Shown here: piece by piece, positions 1-5,432 of the stretch
How the letters are laid out: each line of letters opens with the position of its first letter
Position numbering within the stretch: position 1 is the stretch's first letter
NCBI GenBank assembly: GCA_018238825.1
Contig: JABCSP010000168.1
Span: 1-5,432, forward strand
Length of the DNA: 5,432 nt
Direction: 5' to 3'
From: Candidatus Thorarchaeota archaeon
Lineage (GTDB): Archaea; Asgardarchaeota; Thorarchaeia; Thorarchaeales; Thorarchaeaceae
Position numbers and translations under genes: made by a program
Notes under the pieces: model-generated
Told to the model about the DNA's origin: nothing
The model's input: only the letters and a program-made list of their open reading frames with translations
Databases searched by the model: none

Positions 1-1143
1 CGGTTCATGGGAGTGGTCCTTGTGGATATCGAGTCTGGAGAAATCGACTTCTACGAGTCACCACAATCTGGTGAAAGTATCTTTCTCGATAGTACCTATA
101 GGGACTACTATGATTGGCAAGAAACCCCCGCTTGGCTTGAGTCACAGATGAAGTGGCCTGAGGACCTCTATGAACGACAGTTAGATACAGCCTACATTTT
201 CCATGTTGATGAACCTAACACATGGCTTGGAGGTGTAGATTTCCACCAGAATCCAGATGGCTCAGATACACGCTATGTCATCATGAATATTGACGGCGAG
301 GAACGTTTCATCGCTTACCATAATGCTGAGTTTAGGATTGCACGTACTGCCGTATCGGCGCACAATCTTGCAGGGATTTATGTCATGGGTTGCGGTGACA
401 AACATTTCGGACAAATGACGTTCTATAGAGCTGGAGAAAGCGGATCATCACACTGGTTGGGGCCAACTGCGGTCGTTCAGGCCTTTGAAACAAATGATGT
501 GGTCCGAACACAACTTCAACTCTGGGGTGCACATCGGTATGGAAATCGGTTACTGTATCATCTCGGTGGAGACCTCTTCTTTGTTGTTCCTGTCTTCTTG
601 GAAGTAGAAACATCCTCGAACAGGGTAATTCAGAAATTAGGTGGTGTTGGTCTTGTTGATGCCTACACCGGAGAGCGAGTCGAACTCGGTGAAAATGTCA
701 TTGAAGCATACTACAAGATGTTTGGACTTCTAAACAGAAGCATCATTGAACAGGGTGAAGTTGGCTTTGAGTCTGCGGTATTCACTCCAATCTCAATAGA
801 CTCAGGAGATTTCACAAGTCTTACTACTCTGATACGTAACAATGCAAACATATCACAGCATATCTATCTGGATATTGTGACTCCCCCAACAAACTTGCAA
901 TACACAGCAAACTTCACTATCCAGTGGCATGGATTGGAAGTTACACCAATATCGTATGGAACAAATACAACATACACACTTGATATTGGAAATCTTGGCG
1001 CGGGAGACTTGTATGGTACGGCACCACAAATCACAGTCATACTGCCTGATGGTACTGTGCTACAACAATTCCTGATCCAGGTGATTCTAAGAACCGATGA
1101 TGGTGTGGTTGATCAAATCAACCTCCTCCTTACGGTCACTTAG
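1..1143 (+). CDS. UPF0182 family membrane protein, C-terminal part (5' end outside window)
   Basis: The reading frame is open through base 1 (Arg-Phe precede the first Met at base 7), so the true start lies upstream and the Met is internal. Residues are numbered from that Met. The segment matches the soluble part of UPF0182 (COG1615) proteins as I remember them: VDIESGEIDFY (7-17) corresponds to the family's VDAYDGxVxFY, KWPEDLYERQ (49-58) to RYPEDLFxxQ, then FHVDEPNTW (65-73), a YVIM strand (90-93), the MTFYRAG strand (137-143), QLQLWG (169-174), and FFVVPVFLEVE (191-201), which matches the 'LYVEPLYLQAE' motif. Family members are usually large, with several N-terminal TM helices followed by an extracytoplasmic part; the helices would be upstream here. 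Their function is unknown. After about residue 245 the sequence becomes a beta-rich tail of about 130 residues, reminiscent of Ig/CARDB-like cell-surface domains, that I do not recognise from bacterial UPF0182. Four N-x-S/T sequons (N243, N281, N302, N320) lie from residue 243 onward. The last 8 bases overlap the convergent epimerase gene. Confidence 0.82.
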   Translation, partial: RFMGVVLVDIESGEIDFYESPQSGESIFLDSTYRDYYDWQETPAWLESQMKWPEDLYERQLDTAYIFHVDEPNTWLGGVDFHQNPDGSDTRYVIMNIDGEERFIAYHNAEFRIARTAVSAHNLAGIYVMGCGDKHFGQMTFYRAGESGSSHWLGPTAVVQAFETNDVVRTQLQLWGAHRYGNRLLYHLGGDLFFVVPVFLEVETSSNRVIQKLGGVGLVDAYTGERVELGENVIEAYYKMFGLLNRSIIEQGEVGFESAVFTPISIDSGDFTSLTTLIRNNANISQHIYLDIVTPPTNLQYTANFTIQWHGLEVTPISYGTNTTYTLDIGNLGAGDLYGTAPQITVILPDGTVLQQFLIQVILRTDDGVVDQINLLLTVT

Positions 1144-2089
1144 TATCTTGATGTGCTCTGTACCATTCTGAGGTTTCTTGAAGACCTCTCTCTAGTGGTA
1201 TCTGGGGAGTGAAGCCCAGCAGCTTCTGGGCTCTCTCCATGCTACCAATACTATCTTTGACATCCCCAAGTCTTGGTGCTACATGAACAATCTCTGATTT
1301 ACAGCCTTGAACATTTTCCTTCATCAGATTTGCCAGATGACGAATAGAAATCAAATCATTTCCAGAGATGTTGATTGTTGCACCGATGGCATCATTTAGT
1401 TCTCCAGCAAGCAATGTAGCTCGTGCAACATCTGAAACGTGAACAAAGCTTCTTGTTTGCTCCCCATCACCCTCTATTTTGATAGGTTTGTTTGATAATG
1501 CGTGATTTGTAAAAATTGAAACTACTCCACTATATTCTGAATAAGCTTGACGTGGTCCATAGACGTTGAAGAAGCGGAGAATTGTTGAGTCCATATCATA
1601 AGATGAACTGTACGAACGAATGTACATCTCTGCCGCGATTTTCGAAGCAGCATATGGGCTTAATGGCTTGAGGGCAAAATCTTCTTGGATTGGCATTACC
1701 TCAGGGTCGCCATAAACAGCTGCACTTGAACTGAAAACTACTCGTTTTGCATTCAACTCTCTTGCCAGCTCCAGAATTTTGACAGTTCCGTTGGCATTCA
1801 CATCATTTACCAGAAGTGGGTCTTCAATTGACATGCTCACTGAGGATATTGCTGCAAGATGGTAAATTGCATCAACATTGTCACCGATTTGAATGGCTAA
1901 ATCATCATCACGGATATCTGCTATCAATAACCGAAACCTGTCATTATTTCTAACATTGACCAGGTTCTCCTTCTTGCCGGTCCTCATGTTATCGATACCA
2001 ATCACATCATACCCTTTTGCTAAGAGTTGATCAACAAGATGGCTTCCGATGAATCCACTTGCCCCAGTTACAATGATGGTAGCAGTCAT
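1136..2089 (-). CDS. NAD-dependent sugar-nucleotide epimerase/dehydratase (UDP-glucose 4-epimerase-like, extended SDR)
   Basis: A complete 317-residue protein of normal length for a GalE/WbpP-type extended SDR. It is a cytoplasmic enzyme that most likely epimerises C4 of a UDP-hexose (UDP-Glc/Gal or the N-acetyl forms) to supply sugars for surface glycans or N-glycosylation. Visible motifs are the Rossmann GxxGxxG (G9-A-S-G12-F-I-G15), the acidic residue ending beta-2 (ID33N) that binds the NAD ribose, HLAA (77-80), the catalytic Ser strand FSSSAAVYG (119-127), the Y146xxxK150 pair, NVYGPRQ (175-181), GDGEQTRSFVHVSDVA (207-222) and the C-terminal RLGDVKDS (273-280) with LGFTP (291-295). The start at 2089 puts the usual short leader before the first beta strand. 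No clear Shine-Dalgarno precedes it, so it may be leaderless or nearly so. Substrate specificity cannot be read from motifs: UDP-GlcNAc 4-epimerase, UDP-Glc 4-epimerase and dTDP-glucose 4,6-dehydratase share most of them. It is transcribed divergently from the J-K-L-M operon. Confidence 0.9.
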   Translation of the reverse strand: MTATIIVTGASGFIGSHLVDQLLAKGYDVIGIDNMRTGKKENLVNVRNNDRFRLLIADIRDDDLAIQIGDNVDAIYHLAAISSVSMSIEDPLLVNDVNANGTVKILELARELNAKRVVFSSSAAVYGDPEVMPIQEDFALKPLSPYAASKIAAEMYIRSYSSSYDMDSTILRFFNVYGPRQAYSEYSGVVSIFTNHALSNKPIKIEGDGEQTRSFVHVSDVARATLLAGELNDAIGATINISGNDLISIRHLANLMKENVQGCKSEIVHVAPRLGDVKDSIGSMERAQKLLGFTPQIPLERGLQETSEWYRAHQDTK

Positions 2090-2237
2090 TTCAATGAATG
2101 ATTATGACCGTGTTGCTTGTAATCCTTTCCATAGACAACAGCCAGTGAAAATAAATGTACACGTAGTTAGATTTATGAATAACTATCCGCGCGAACCAAA
2201 ACATCAACCATGGTTAGACCAAGGGCAGGGTTGTCCA
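2090..2237. promoter_or_regulatory. Divergent intergenic region: promoter candidates for the epimerase and the J-K-L-M operon
   Basis: This 148-base gap separates two divergent start codons, so it should hold both promoters. On the plus strand, two AT-rich TATA-box-like stretches are visible: GAAAATAAAT at about 2147-2156, with a purine-rich flank, and TTTATGAATAA at 2172-2182. The first predicts transcription starting near 2176, the second near 2202. A 6-base inverted repeat, TAGTTA (2164-2169) and TAACTA (2180-2185) with a 10-base spacer, brackets the second box. On the minus strand, GGAAAG followed by GATTACAA (reverse complement of 2117-2130) lies about 30 bases before the epimerase start. 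This would suit a leaderless or short-leader transcript. These are pattern matches to archaeal BRE/TATA geometry only. Confidence 0.45.
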
Positions 2238-2528
2238 ATGATTTCAAATCTAATTGAAGTATTACAGGTTGTTATCCTGGTGCTGATGTTCATCTTCTTA
2301 GTGGGAGCCATCGAGTATCGAAAGCTCTCCTTTGCGATTATAGCATTTGCAGTTGGGAACGGTTTTCTGAGTCTGTCTTTCTTTGCTCTTGGCGCACCCC
2401 TTGTAGCAGTATTCAACCTCTCGGTATTCTCTGGTGCTGTGGCTATTCTCTTTCTAGTTACAATGAACCTAGATTCATCCGAAGTGGAGGGTGAAGAGGA
2501 AGCAGTTCTTGATGAGGTGGAAAACTAA
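2238..2528 (+). CDS. Complex I-family subunit J, N-terminal half (NuoJ/FpoJ N-part, MbhD/DUF4040-like), 96 aa
   Basis: A small integral membrane protein with three predicted TM helices (about 5-24, 30-51, 54-77) and a strongly acidic C-terminal tail (79-96) carrying many Glu/Asp. The third helix, GAPLVAVFNLSVFSGAVA (52-69) followed by ILFLVTM, matches the NuoJ TM3 motif (AEFLAxxQIxVYxGAIxVL). The GAP and following residues also recall the DUF4040 core of MrpA and MbhD (GAPDVALTEAxVGAG). It would sit in the membrane arm linking the quinone/hydrogenase end to the antiporter subunits. The ATG at 2238 is chosen because NuoJ/MbhD proteins begin almost directly with TM1. An upstream in-frame ATG at 2175 would add 21 mostly hydrophilic residues. 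AGGGTTG (2227-2233) is a weak ribosome-binding match four bases before the start. Its stop overlaps the next start by one base (TAATG). It is less than full NuoJ length because the gene is split; the rest is the next gene. Confidence 0.8.
   Translation: MISNLIEVLQVVILVLMFIFLVGAIEYRKLSFAIIAFAVGNGFLSLSFFALGAPLVAVFNLSVFSGAVAILFLVTMNLDSSEVEGEEEAVLDEVEN
2514..2520 (+). promoter_or_regulatory. Ribosome binding site for the J C-terminal half
   Basis: GAGGTGG lies seven bases before the ATG at 2528, inside the last codons of the upstream J half. It matches the GGAGGTGAT anti-16S pairing core and supports separate initiation of the second J half rather than a frameshifted single J. Confidence 0.65.
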
Positions 2529-2776
2529 TGAGATACAAGATTGCGGCCATGACCATGGCTGGTCTGATTTTCTTGTTGATTGTTGGACAGCTTGTAGATC
2601 TCACACCTTTCTTACTGGGCTCACCAACACTACTACCTACTGATACAAACCAAGCTGTAGCTGATTGGTTGGGTTCGTTCAGAGCGATTGATCTTCTGGC
2701 ACAGGTTACGCTCCTACTTGCCGCTGTAATGGCTGCATCTGCCATGTTCAGAGCTACACGAACGGAGGTTGAATAG
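2528..2776 (+). CDS. Complex I-family subunit J, C-terminal half (NuoJ/FpoJ C-part, MbhE-like), 82 aa
   Basis: A small membrane protein with two predicted TM helices (about 5-23 and 55-74) joined by a roughly 30-residue loop. Position right after a three-helix J half and before K identifies it as the remaining two helices of subunit J, giving the usual five in total. The second helix region, LGSFRAIDLLAQV (48-60) then TLLLAAVMA, resembles the MbhE / MrpA C-terminal pattern DFRxxDTxGExxVLxxAA: R52 and D55 align, while the family's Glu corresponds to Gln59 here. By itself the sequence is too short and hydrophobic for a certain family call. The start ATG overlaps the preceding stop (TAATG) and has a good ribosome binding site. 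Its own stop is one base before the K start, so translation is probably coupled along the operon. Together with J1 it would form the J position of the membrane arm. Confidence 0.72.
   Translation: MRYKIAAMTMAGLIFLLIVGQLVDLTPFLLGSPTLLPTDTNQAVADWLGSFRAIDLLAQVTLLLAAVMAASAMFRATRTEVE
2764..2772 (+). promoter_or_regulatory. Ribosome binding site that fixes the K start
   Basis: GGAGGTTGA lies five bases before the ATG at 2778. An in-frame TTG at 2769 falls inside this site and so cannot be the real initiator. The same GGAGGTTG octamer precedes the L gene at an equal distance (3091-3098). Confidence 0.75.
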
Positions 2777-2777
2777 A

Positions 2778-3107
2778 ATGCTAGACATGCTTCATTTCTA
2801 TCTCATATTTGCGCTACTCCTTTACTTGCTAGGACTGTATACAATGGCAAGTTCCAAGAATATGGTAAAACTTGTCATGGGTATCGAGATTCTAGTTGCT
2901 GCTGTCAATCTCAATTTCCTCGCTTTTGCAGCTTTCACAACTGGACCCGGTGTTATTGGTCCTGTAGATCCTTTAGTACAGAACTTTGTGATAATCTCAA
3001 TCTGTATTGGTGGTGCTATTGCAGTTGTGGCAATGAGCCTCATTGTGAAAGCCTATCGTCACTATGGAACTCTGGATATCCGTGAATTACGGAGGTTGCA
3101 CGGATGA
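2778..3107 (+). CDS. Complex I-family subunit K (NuoK/FpoK, MrpC/MbhG-like), 109 aa
   Basis: A three-helix membrane subunit of normal K length (TM about 5-24, 27-52, 67-92). The N-terminal half is a clear K/MrpC signature: LGLYTMASSKNMVKLVMGIE (18-37) followed by an AVNLNFLAF stretch (42-50). E37 is the conserved membrane glutamate equivalent to E36 of E. coli NuoK and essential for proton transfer there. The C-terminal half departs from NuoK. Where complex I has AAAExxIGLAL with the second key Glu (E72 in E. coli), this protein reads ISICIGGAIAVVA (73-85), with Gly at the aligned position. PVDPLVQNFVIIS (62-74) and the tail YGTLDIRELRR (96-106) resemble MrpC/MbhG (DPLPQALVLTAIVIG..., GTxDxxELR). 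It acts in the membrane arm next to J. The TGA overlaps the L start in an ATGA. The gene could be annotated nuoK, fpoK or mnhC/mrpC; the fold and role are secure, the exact complex is not. Confidence 0.88.
   Translation: MLDMLHFYLIFALLLYLLGLYTMASSKNMVKLVMGIEILVAAVNLNFLAFAAFTTGPGVIGPVDPLVQNFVIISICIGGAIAVVAMSLIVKAYRHYGTLDIRELRRLHG
3091..3098 (+). promoter_or_regulatory. Ribosome binding site for L
   Basis: GGAGGTTG lies five bases before the L start at 3104 and is encoded within the last codons of K. With the ATGA stop/start overlap it confirms the L start and suggests coupled translation. Confidence 0.7.
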
Positions 3108-5110
3108 TTATTCCAATAGACCTAGCTGGTTGGCTAGTATTTCTTATTCCCGCTGCTGGAGCCCTCTTGACGCCGGTCTTTGCTAAAATTCATGGGAATC
3201 TAAGGGACTACATGGCTGTACTCGTCGGATTCCTCACAGCCTTCATTGCCATTGACATGCTTCTAACAATGTTTTTTGCACCAGCAGCTTACATCTCCGA
3301 ACCAATTAGATGGGTTGCAGTTGCTGGGGTTATCGAATTCGGTGTTCTCATTGACCCTCTGAGTGTCCTACTTGCAATCATTGCTGGTGGAATTGGATCC
3401 CTCATTATCCTGTACAGTGTCGGATATATGACTGGACACGACGAAGAAGGTAATGTTGTCAAGGACCCGAGCCTCACTCGTTATTACTTCTTCATGCAAC
3501 TTTTCGTTGCTGGAATGACCCTTCTAGTTGTTGCTGATAATTTACTGATGACTTTTATCGGCTGGGAGATTGTCGGAATGTGTAGCTATACTCTGATTGG
3601 CTTTTGGCACAACATGAAGACCCCTAGCCCAGTCCCCGAGTATGAAACTGAGGGAGAGTACAACGCAGCCAGTGGAATGAAAGCATTCATGGTCACACGA
3701 GTAGGAGACATTGGTCTTCTTGCTGGTGTAGTCCTCATGTTCTTCATTGCTGGTACATTCAACTATCAGGAAATTACACTTCTTGCTGAAACAAACGCTT
3801 GGCCCATTGATATTGGCCTAGTAACAAGTCTATTGCCACTCGTTGCCCTTCTCCTTCTTGCAGGTCCGATTGGTAAGAGTGCACAGTTCCCCCTTCATAT
3901 CTGGTTACCTGAAGCTATGTCAGGGCCAACGACGGTTTCTGCCCTCATTCACGCAGCCGCAATGGTCAAGGCTGGTGTGTATTTAGTAGCCCGAATGGTT
4001 CCAATCTTCCTAGCAGTGATGGAGCACATGGGTGGTATGATTATCTTCTTCCAGACTGTTGCCTGGATAGGAGCATTCACTGCGTTCATGGCTGCAACAA
4101 TGGCCCTGATGCAGGATGAGATTAAGAAGGTATTAGCATATTCCACGGTTTCTCAGCTTGGATACATGTTCATGGCACTTGGCGCCTCAGGCTTAGTTGT
4201 TGAGAGCGCTGCTGCCTATGCTGCAGGAGCATTCCACTTGATGGCTCATGCAATCTTCAAGGCACTTCTATTTCTCGCAGCTGGTTCAGTTCTTCATGCG
4301 ACCCGGACGAAGAAAATGAGCGAGATGGGTGGAATCAAGGACGATATGAAGATCACGCGGTGGGCATTCACTTTTGGAGCCCTCGCACTTGCAGGAGTTT
4401 TCCCATTTGTTGGGTTCTGGTCCAAGGAGCTCATCTTTGAAGCACTTTGGCATGGTCAAGCGTATCTTCTCTTTGGAATGGCCTTTGTAACTGCTATTTT
4501 GACTGCATTCTATACATTCAGAATGGTCTATCAGACCTTCCATGGAGAGAAGTCTGCTCACATCAAGGAGTTAGAATCGAATGGTCATCACATTCATGAA
4601 GCTCCTCGTACTATGACTATCCCCCTCATAATTCTGGCAGCATTCGCTTTGATTGGAGGTATCTTCGAGTTAGGTTTCTTTAAGATGTTCATTCCCGTTG
4701 GTGAGAATATTCTACACTGGGATCATCTTGTACCCTGGGCCTTCGGCTTGACAACCATTCTTACTGTAATTGTCTGGGGAGCTGGTATTGGTCCTGCTTA
4801 CTGGATATACTGGAGAAATGGTCACGACTTCAGTGGATTGAAGCAGAGTGGTGTCTATAAGTTTCTTGAGAACCGTTGGTACATCAACGCACTTTGGTAC
4901 AAGATATTCGTTGATGGATATCTATGGTTCAGTAATGGACTGATGAATCGAGTTGAACCCGCCTTGATTGCTTTTAGTGGAGCTCTCGGTGGTGGGATGG
5001 AATCCCTGTCAAAGGGTTGGAGACGTACAATGACTGGTGTGCTCAATACCAATGTATTGGGTATGATGATTGGAATCATCGCGTTTCTTTTGATACTGAT
5101 TTACTTGTAG
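3104..5110 (+). CDS. nuoL: Complex I-family antiporter-like subunit L (NuoL/FpoL), 668 aa
   Basis: A large polytopic membrane protein that translocates protons (or Na+) in the membrane arm of a Nuo/Fpo/Mbh-type complex. It is somewhat longer than E. coli NuoL (613 aa). Channel residues are intact: GWE155 (TM5 Glu), GKSAQFPLHIWLPEAMSGPT (257-276) with TM7 Lys258, then VSALIHAAAMVKAG (278-291), IKKVLAYSTVSQLGYMFM (340-357), AFHLMAHAIFKALLFLAAGS (376-395) with Lys386, and VGFWSKE (436-442) with TM12 Lys441. After TM14/15 the protein has WYINALWYKIFVDGYLWF (592-609), a long amphipathic stretch to about 645, and a final TM (649-667). That matches the NuoL lateral helix HL plus TM16 and argues for a complex I-type L rather than MrpA. 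A hydrophilic segment rich in Pro/Glu/Tyr (about 170-191) sits between GFWH and the KAFMVTRVGDIG motif. The start overlaps the K stop. The gene symbol is by family; fpoL is equally possible. Confidence 0.95.
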   Translation: MIIPIDLAGWLVFLIPAAGALLTPVFAKIHGNLRDYMAVLVGFLTAFIAIDMLLTMFFAPAAYISEPIRWVAVAGVIEFGVLIDPLSVLLAIIAGGIGSLIILYSVGYMTGHDEEGNVVKDPSLTRYYFFMQLFVAGMTLLVVADNLLMTFIGWEIVGMCSYTLIGFWHNMKTPSPVPEYETEGEYNAASGMKAFMVTRVGDIGLLAGVVLMFFIAGTFNYQEITLLAETNAWPIDIGLVTSLLPLVALLLLAGPIGKSAQFPLHIWLPEAMSGPTTVSALIHAAAMVKAGVYLVARMVPIFLAVMEHMGGMIIFFQTVAWIGAFTAFMAATMALMQDEIKKVLAYSTVSQLGYMFMALGASGLVVESAAAYAAGAFHLMAHAIFKALLFLAAGSVLHATRTKKMSEMGGIKDDMKITRWAFTFGALALAGVFPFVGFWSKELIFEALWHGQAYLLFGMAFVTAILTAFYTFRMVYQTFHGEKSAHIKELESNGHHIHEAPRTMTIPLIILAAFALIGGIFELGFFKMFIPVGENILHWDHLVPWAFGLTTILTVIVWGAGIGPAYWIYWRNGHDFSGLKQSGVYKFLENRWYINALWYKIFVDGYLWFSNGLMNRVEPALIAFSGALGGGMESLSKGWRRTMTGVLNTNVLGMMIGIIAFLLILIYL

Positions 5111-5114
5111 GAGG
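5109..5114 (+). promoter_or_regulatory. Ribosome binding site for M
   Basis: A perfect AGGAGG that shares two bases with the L stop codon (TAG, 5108-5110). It lies eight bases before the ATG at 5123 and fixes the start of the truncated M gene. Confidence 0.75.
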
Positions 5115-5122
5115 CAGAAGAA

Positions 5123-5432
5123 ATGCAGTTTGATCTTATCCTATTCGTCGACTCATCCATGGTGCTTACTCTACTTGTCCTCATCATAGGTGGACTTCTC
5201 ACATTGATTGCTGGACAGCGTTCAGAAACAGCTGGAAAAGCTTTGGCTTCTCTCTCTCTAATTGGCGCAATCGTACTCAATGTTCTACTGCTCTTACAAG
5301 TACAGAATGGCGGGTCTGTTTCTCAGAGTTACGTATGGCTCAGTGGAGATCTTGGTCCAATAATGACACTTGGTTTTCTGGCTGACGGACTTAGTATTCC
5401 TATTGTTCTACTGATTACTGGTCTTGGACTAT
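5123..5432 (+). CDS. nuoM: Complex I-family antiporter-like subunit M (NuoM/FpoM), N-terminal part (cut by window end)
   Basis: An open frame of 103 codons runs from the ATG to the window edge without a stop. The product begins with two hydrophobic segments (about 5-30 and 38-60), a short polar loop with a YVWL strand (70-73), and then GFLADGLSIPIVLLITGL (84-101). That matches the conserved entry to TM3 of the antiporter-like subunits (LGxDGLSxPxVLLTxL), most characteristic of NuoM/FpoM. The catalytic helices (GWE, Lys-bearing TM7/8/12) lie beyond the window, so M cannot be formally separated from a second L- or N-type subunit. Position immediately after L, as in nuo and fpo operons, favours M. 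A strong AGGAGG precedes it and only 12 bases separate it from L. Confidence 0.8.
   Translation, partial: MQFDLILFVDSSMVLTLLVLIIGGLLTLIAGQRSETAGKALASLSLIGAIVLNVLLLLQVQNGGSVSQSYVWLSGDLGPIMTLGFLADGLSIPIVLLITGLGL

Noticed and set aside
7..9. ATG at base 7 as the start of the UPF0182 gene
   Set aside because: The frame is open to base 1, and the following residues align to the middle of UPF0182 proteins, so this Met is internal.
2206..2215. Perfect 10-base palindrome AACCATGGTT before J1 as an operator
   Set aside because: With only 5-base arms, one such palindrome in about 150 bases is not unlikely by chance, and no second copy is seen.
2049..2237. Long N-terminal extension of J1 starting at 2049 or 2175
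   Set aside because: The 2049 start lies antisense within the epimerase gene, and both extensions are polar with no homology I can see. TM1 begins just after the ATG at 2238. The 2175 start is kept only as a weak alternative.
2769..2777. TTG at 2769 as the start of K
   Set aside because: It lies inside the ribosome binding site for the ATG at 2778.
4286..4561. Minus-strand open frame inside L, and other antisense frames (383-613, 2204-2416, 2458-2745, 2822-3043, 3289-3477, 3949-4146, 4855-5079)
   Set aside because: All lie opposite well-supported genes, show no recognisable domains or ribosome binding sites, and have compositions typical of shadows of membrane-protein genes.
3104..5110. L as an MrpA-type Na+/H+ antiporter subunit
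   Set aside because: It lacks the long MrpA C-terminal extension with DUF4040/MbhE domains (these are separate genes here) and has the NuoL-like lateral helix plus a final TM.
1..5432. CRISPR array, tRNA/rRNA, insertion sequence or integrase
   Set aside because: No regularly spaced repeats, RNA-gene-like sequence, terminal inverted repeats or transposase motifs were seen; nearly all bases are accounted for by genes.

Overview
The window looks archaeal, although the sequence alone does not prove it. The main clue is a membrane proton-pumping gene block in which subunit J of the complex I family is split into two small genes. This split is known from methanogen F420H2 dehydrogenases (Fpo), haloarchaeal Nuo and, as the MbhD/MbhE pair, archaeal membrane-bound hydrogenases. 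The genes are tightly packed with overlapping stop/start codons and GGAGG-type ribosome binding sites, and base composition is moderate. A deeply branching lineage such as an Asgard archaeon, or a euryarchaeote, would fit. That assignment is inference.

Layout. (1) Bases 1-1143, plus strand: the C-terminal part of a UPF0182-family (COG1615) membrane protein whose N-terminal half lies before the window, ending in an extra beta-rich tail. (2) Bases 1136-2089, minus strand: a complete NAD-dependent sugar-nucleotide epimerase of the extended SDR family (GalE/WbpP-like). It converges on the UPF0182 gene, and the two 3' ends overlap by 8 bases. (3) Bases 2090-2237: a divergent promoter region. (4) From 2238 to the window edge, plus strand: an operon-like run of five genes, J N-terminal half (3 TM helices), J C-terminal half (2 TM), K, L and the start of M. 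Gene ends overlap or lie within 12 bases of each other.

How it works together. J1+J2, K, L and M form the membrane arm (antiporter-like module) of a complex I / Fpo / group 4 hydrogenase-type machine, or of a related cation-translocating complex. L keeps the full set of proton-channel residues and the C-terminal lateral-helix architecture typical of complex I L. J1, J2 and K instead carry features that resemble Mrp antiporters and membrane-bound hydrogenases: K has only the first of the two complex I K glutamates and ends in an MrpC-like tail. No connecting (H, I) or catalytic subunits precede J. The epimerase and UPF0182 genes have no evident mechanistic tie to the operon.

The most interesting aspect is this mosaic of Nuo/Fpo-like and Mrp/Mbh-like characters in a J-first cluster. 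I found no RNA genes, CRISPR arrays, mobile elements or long repeats.
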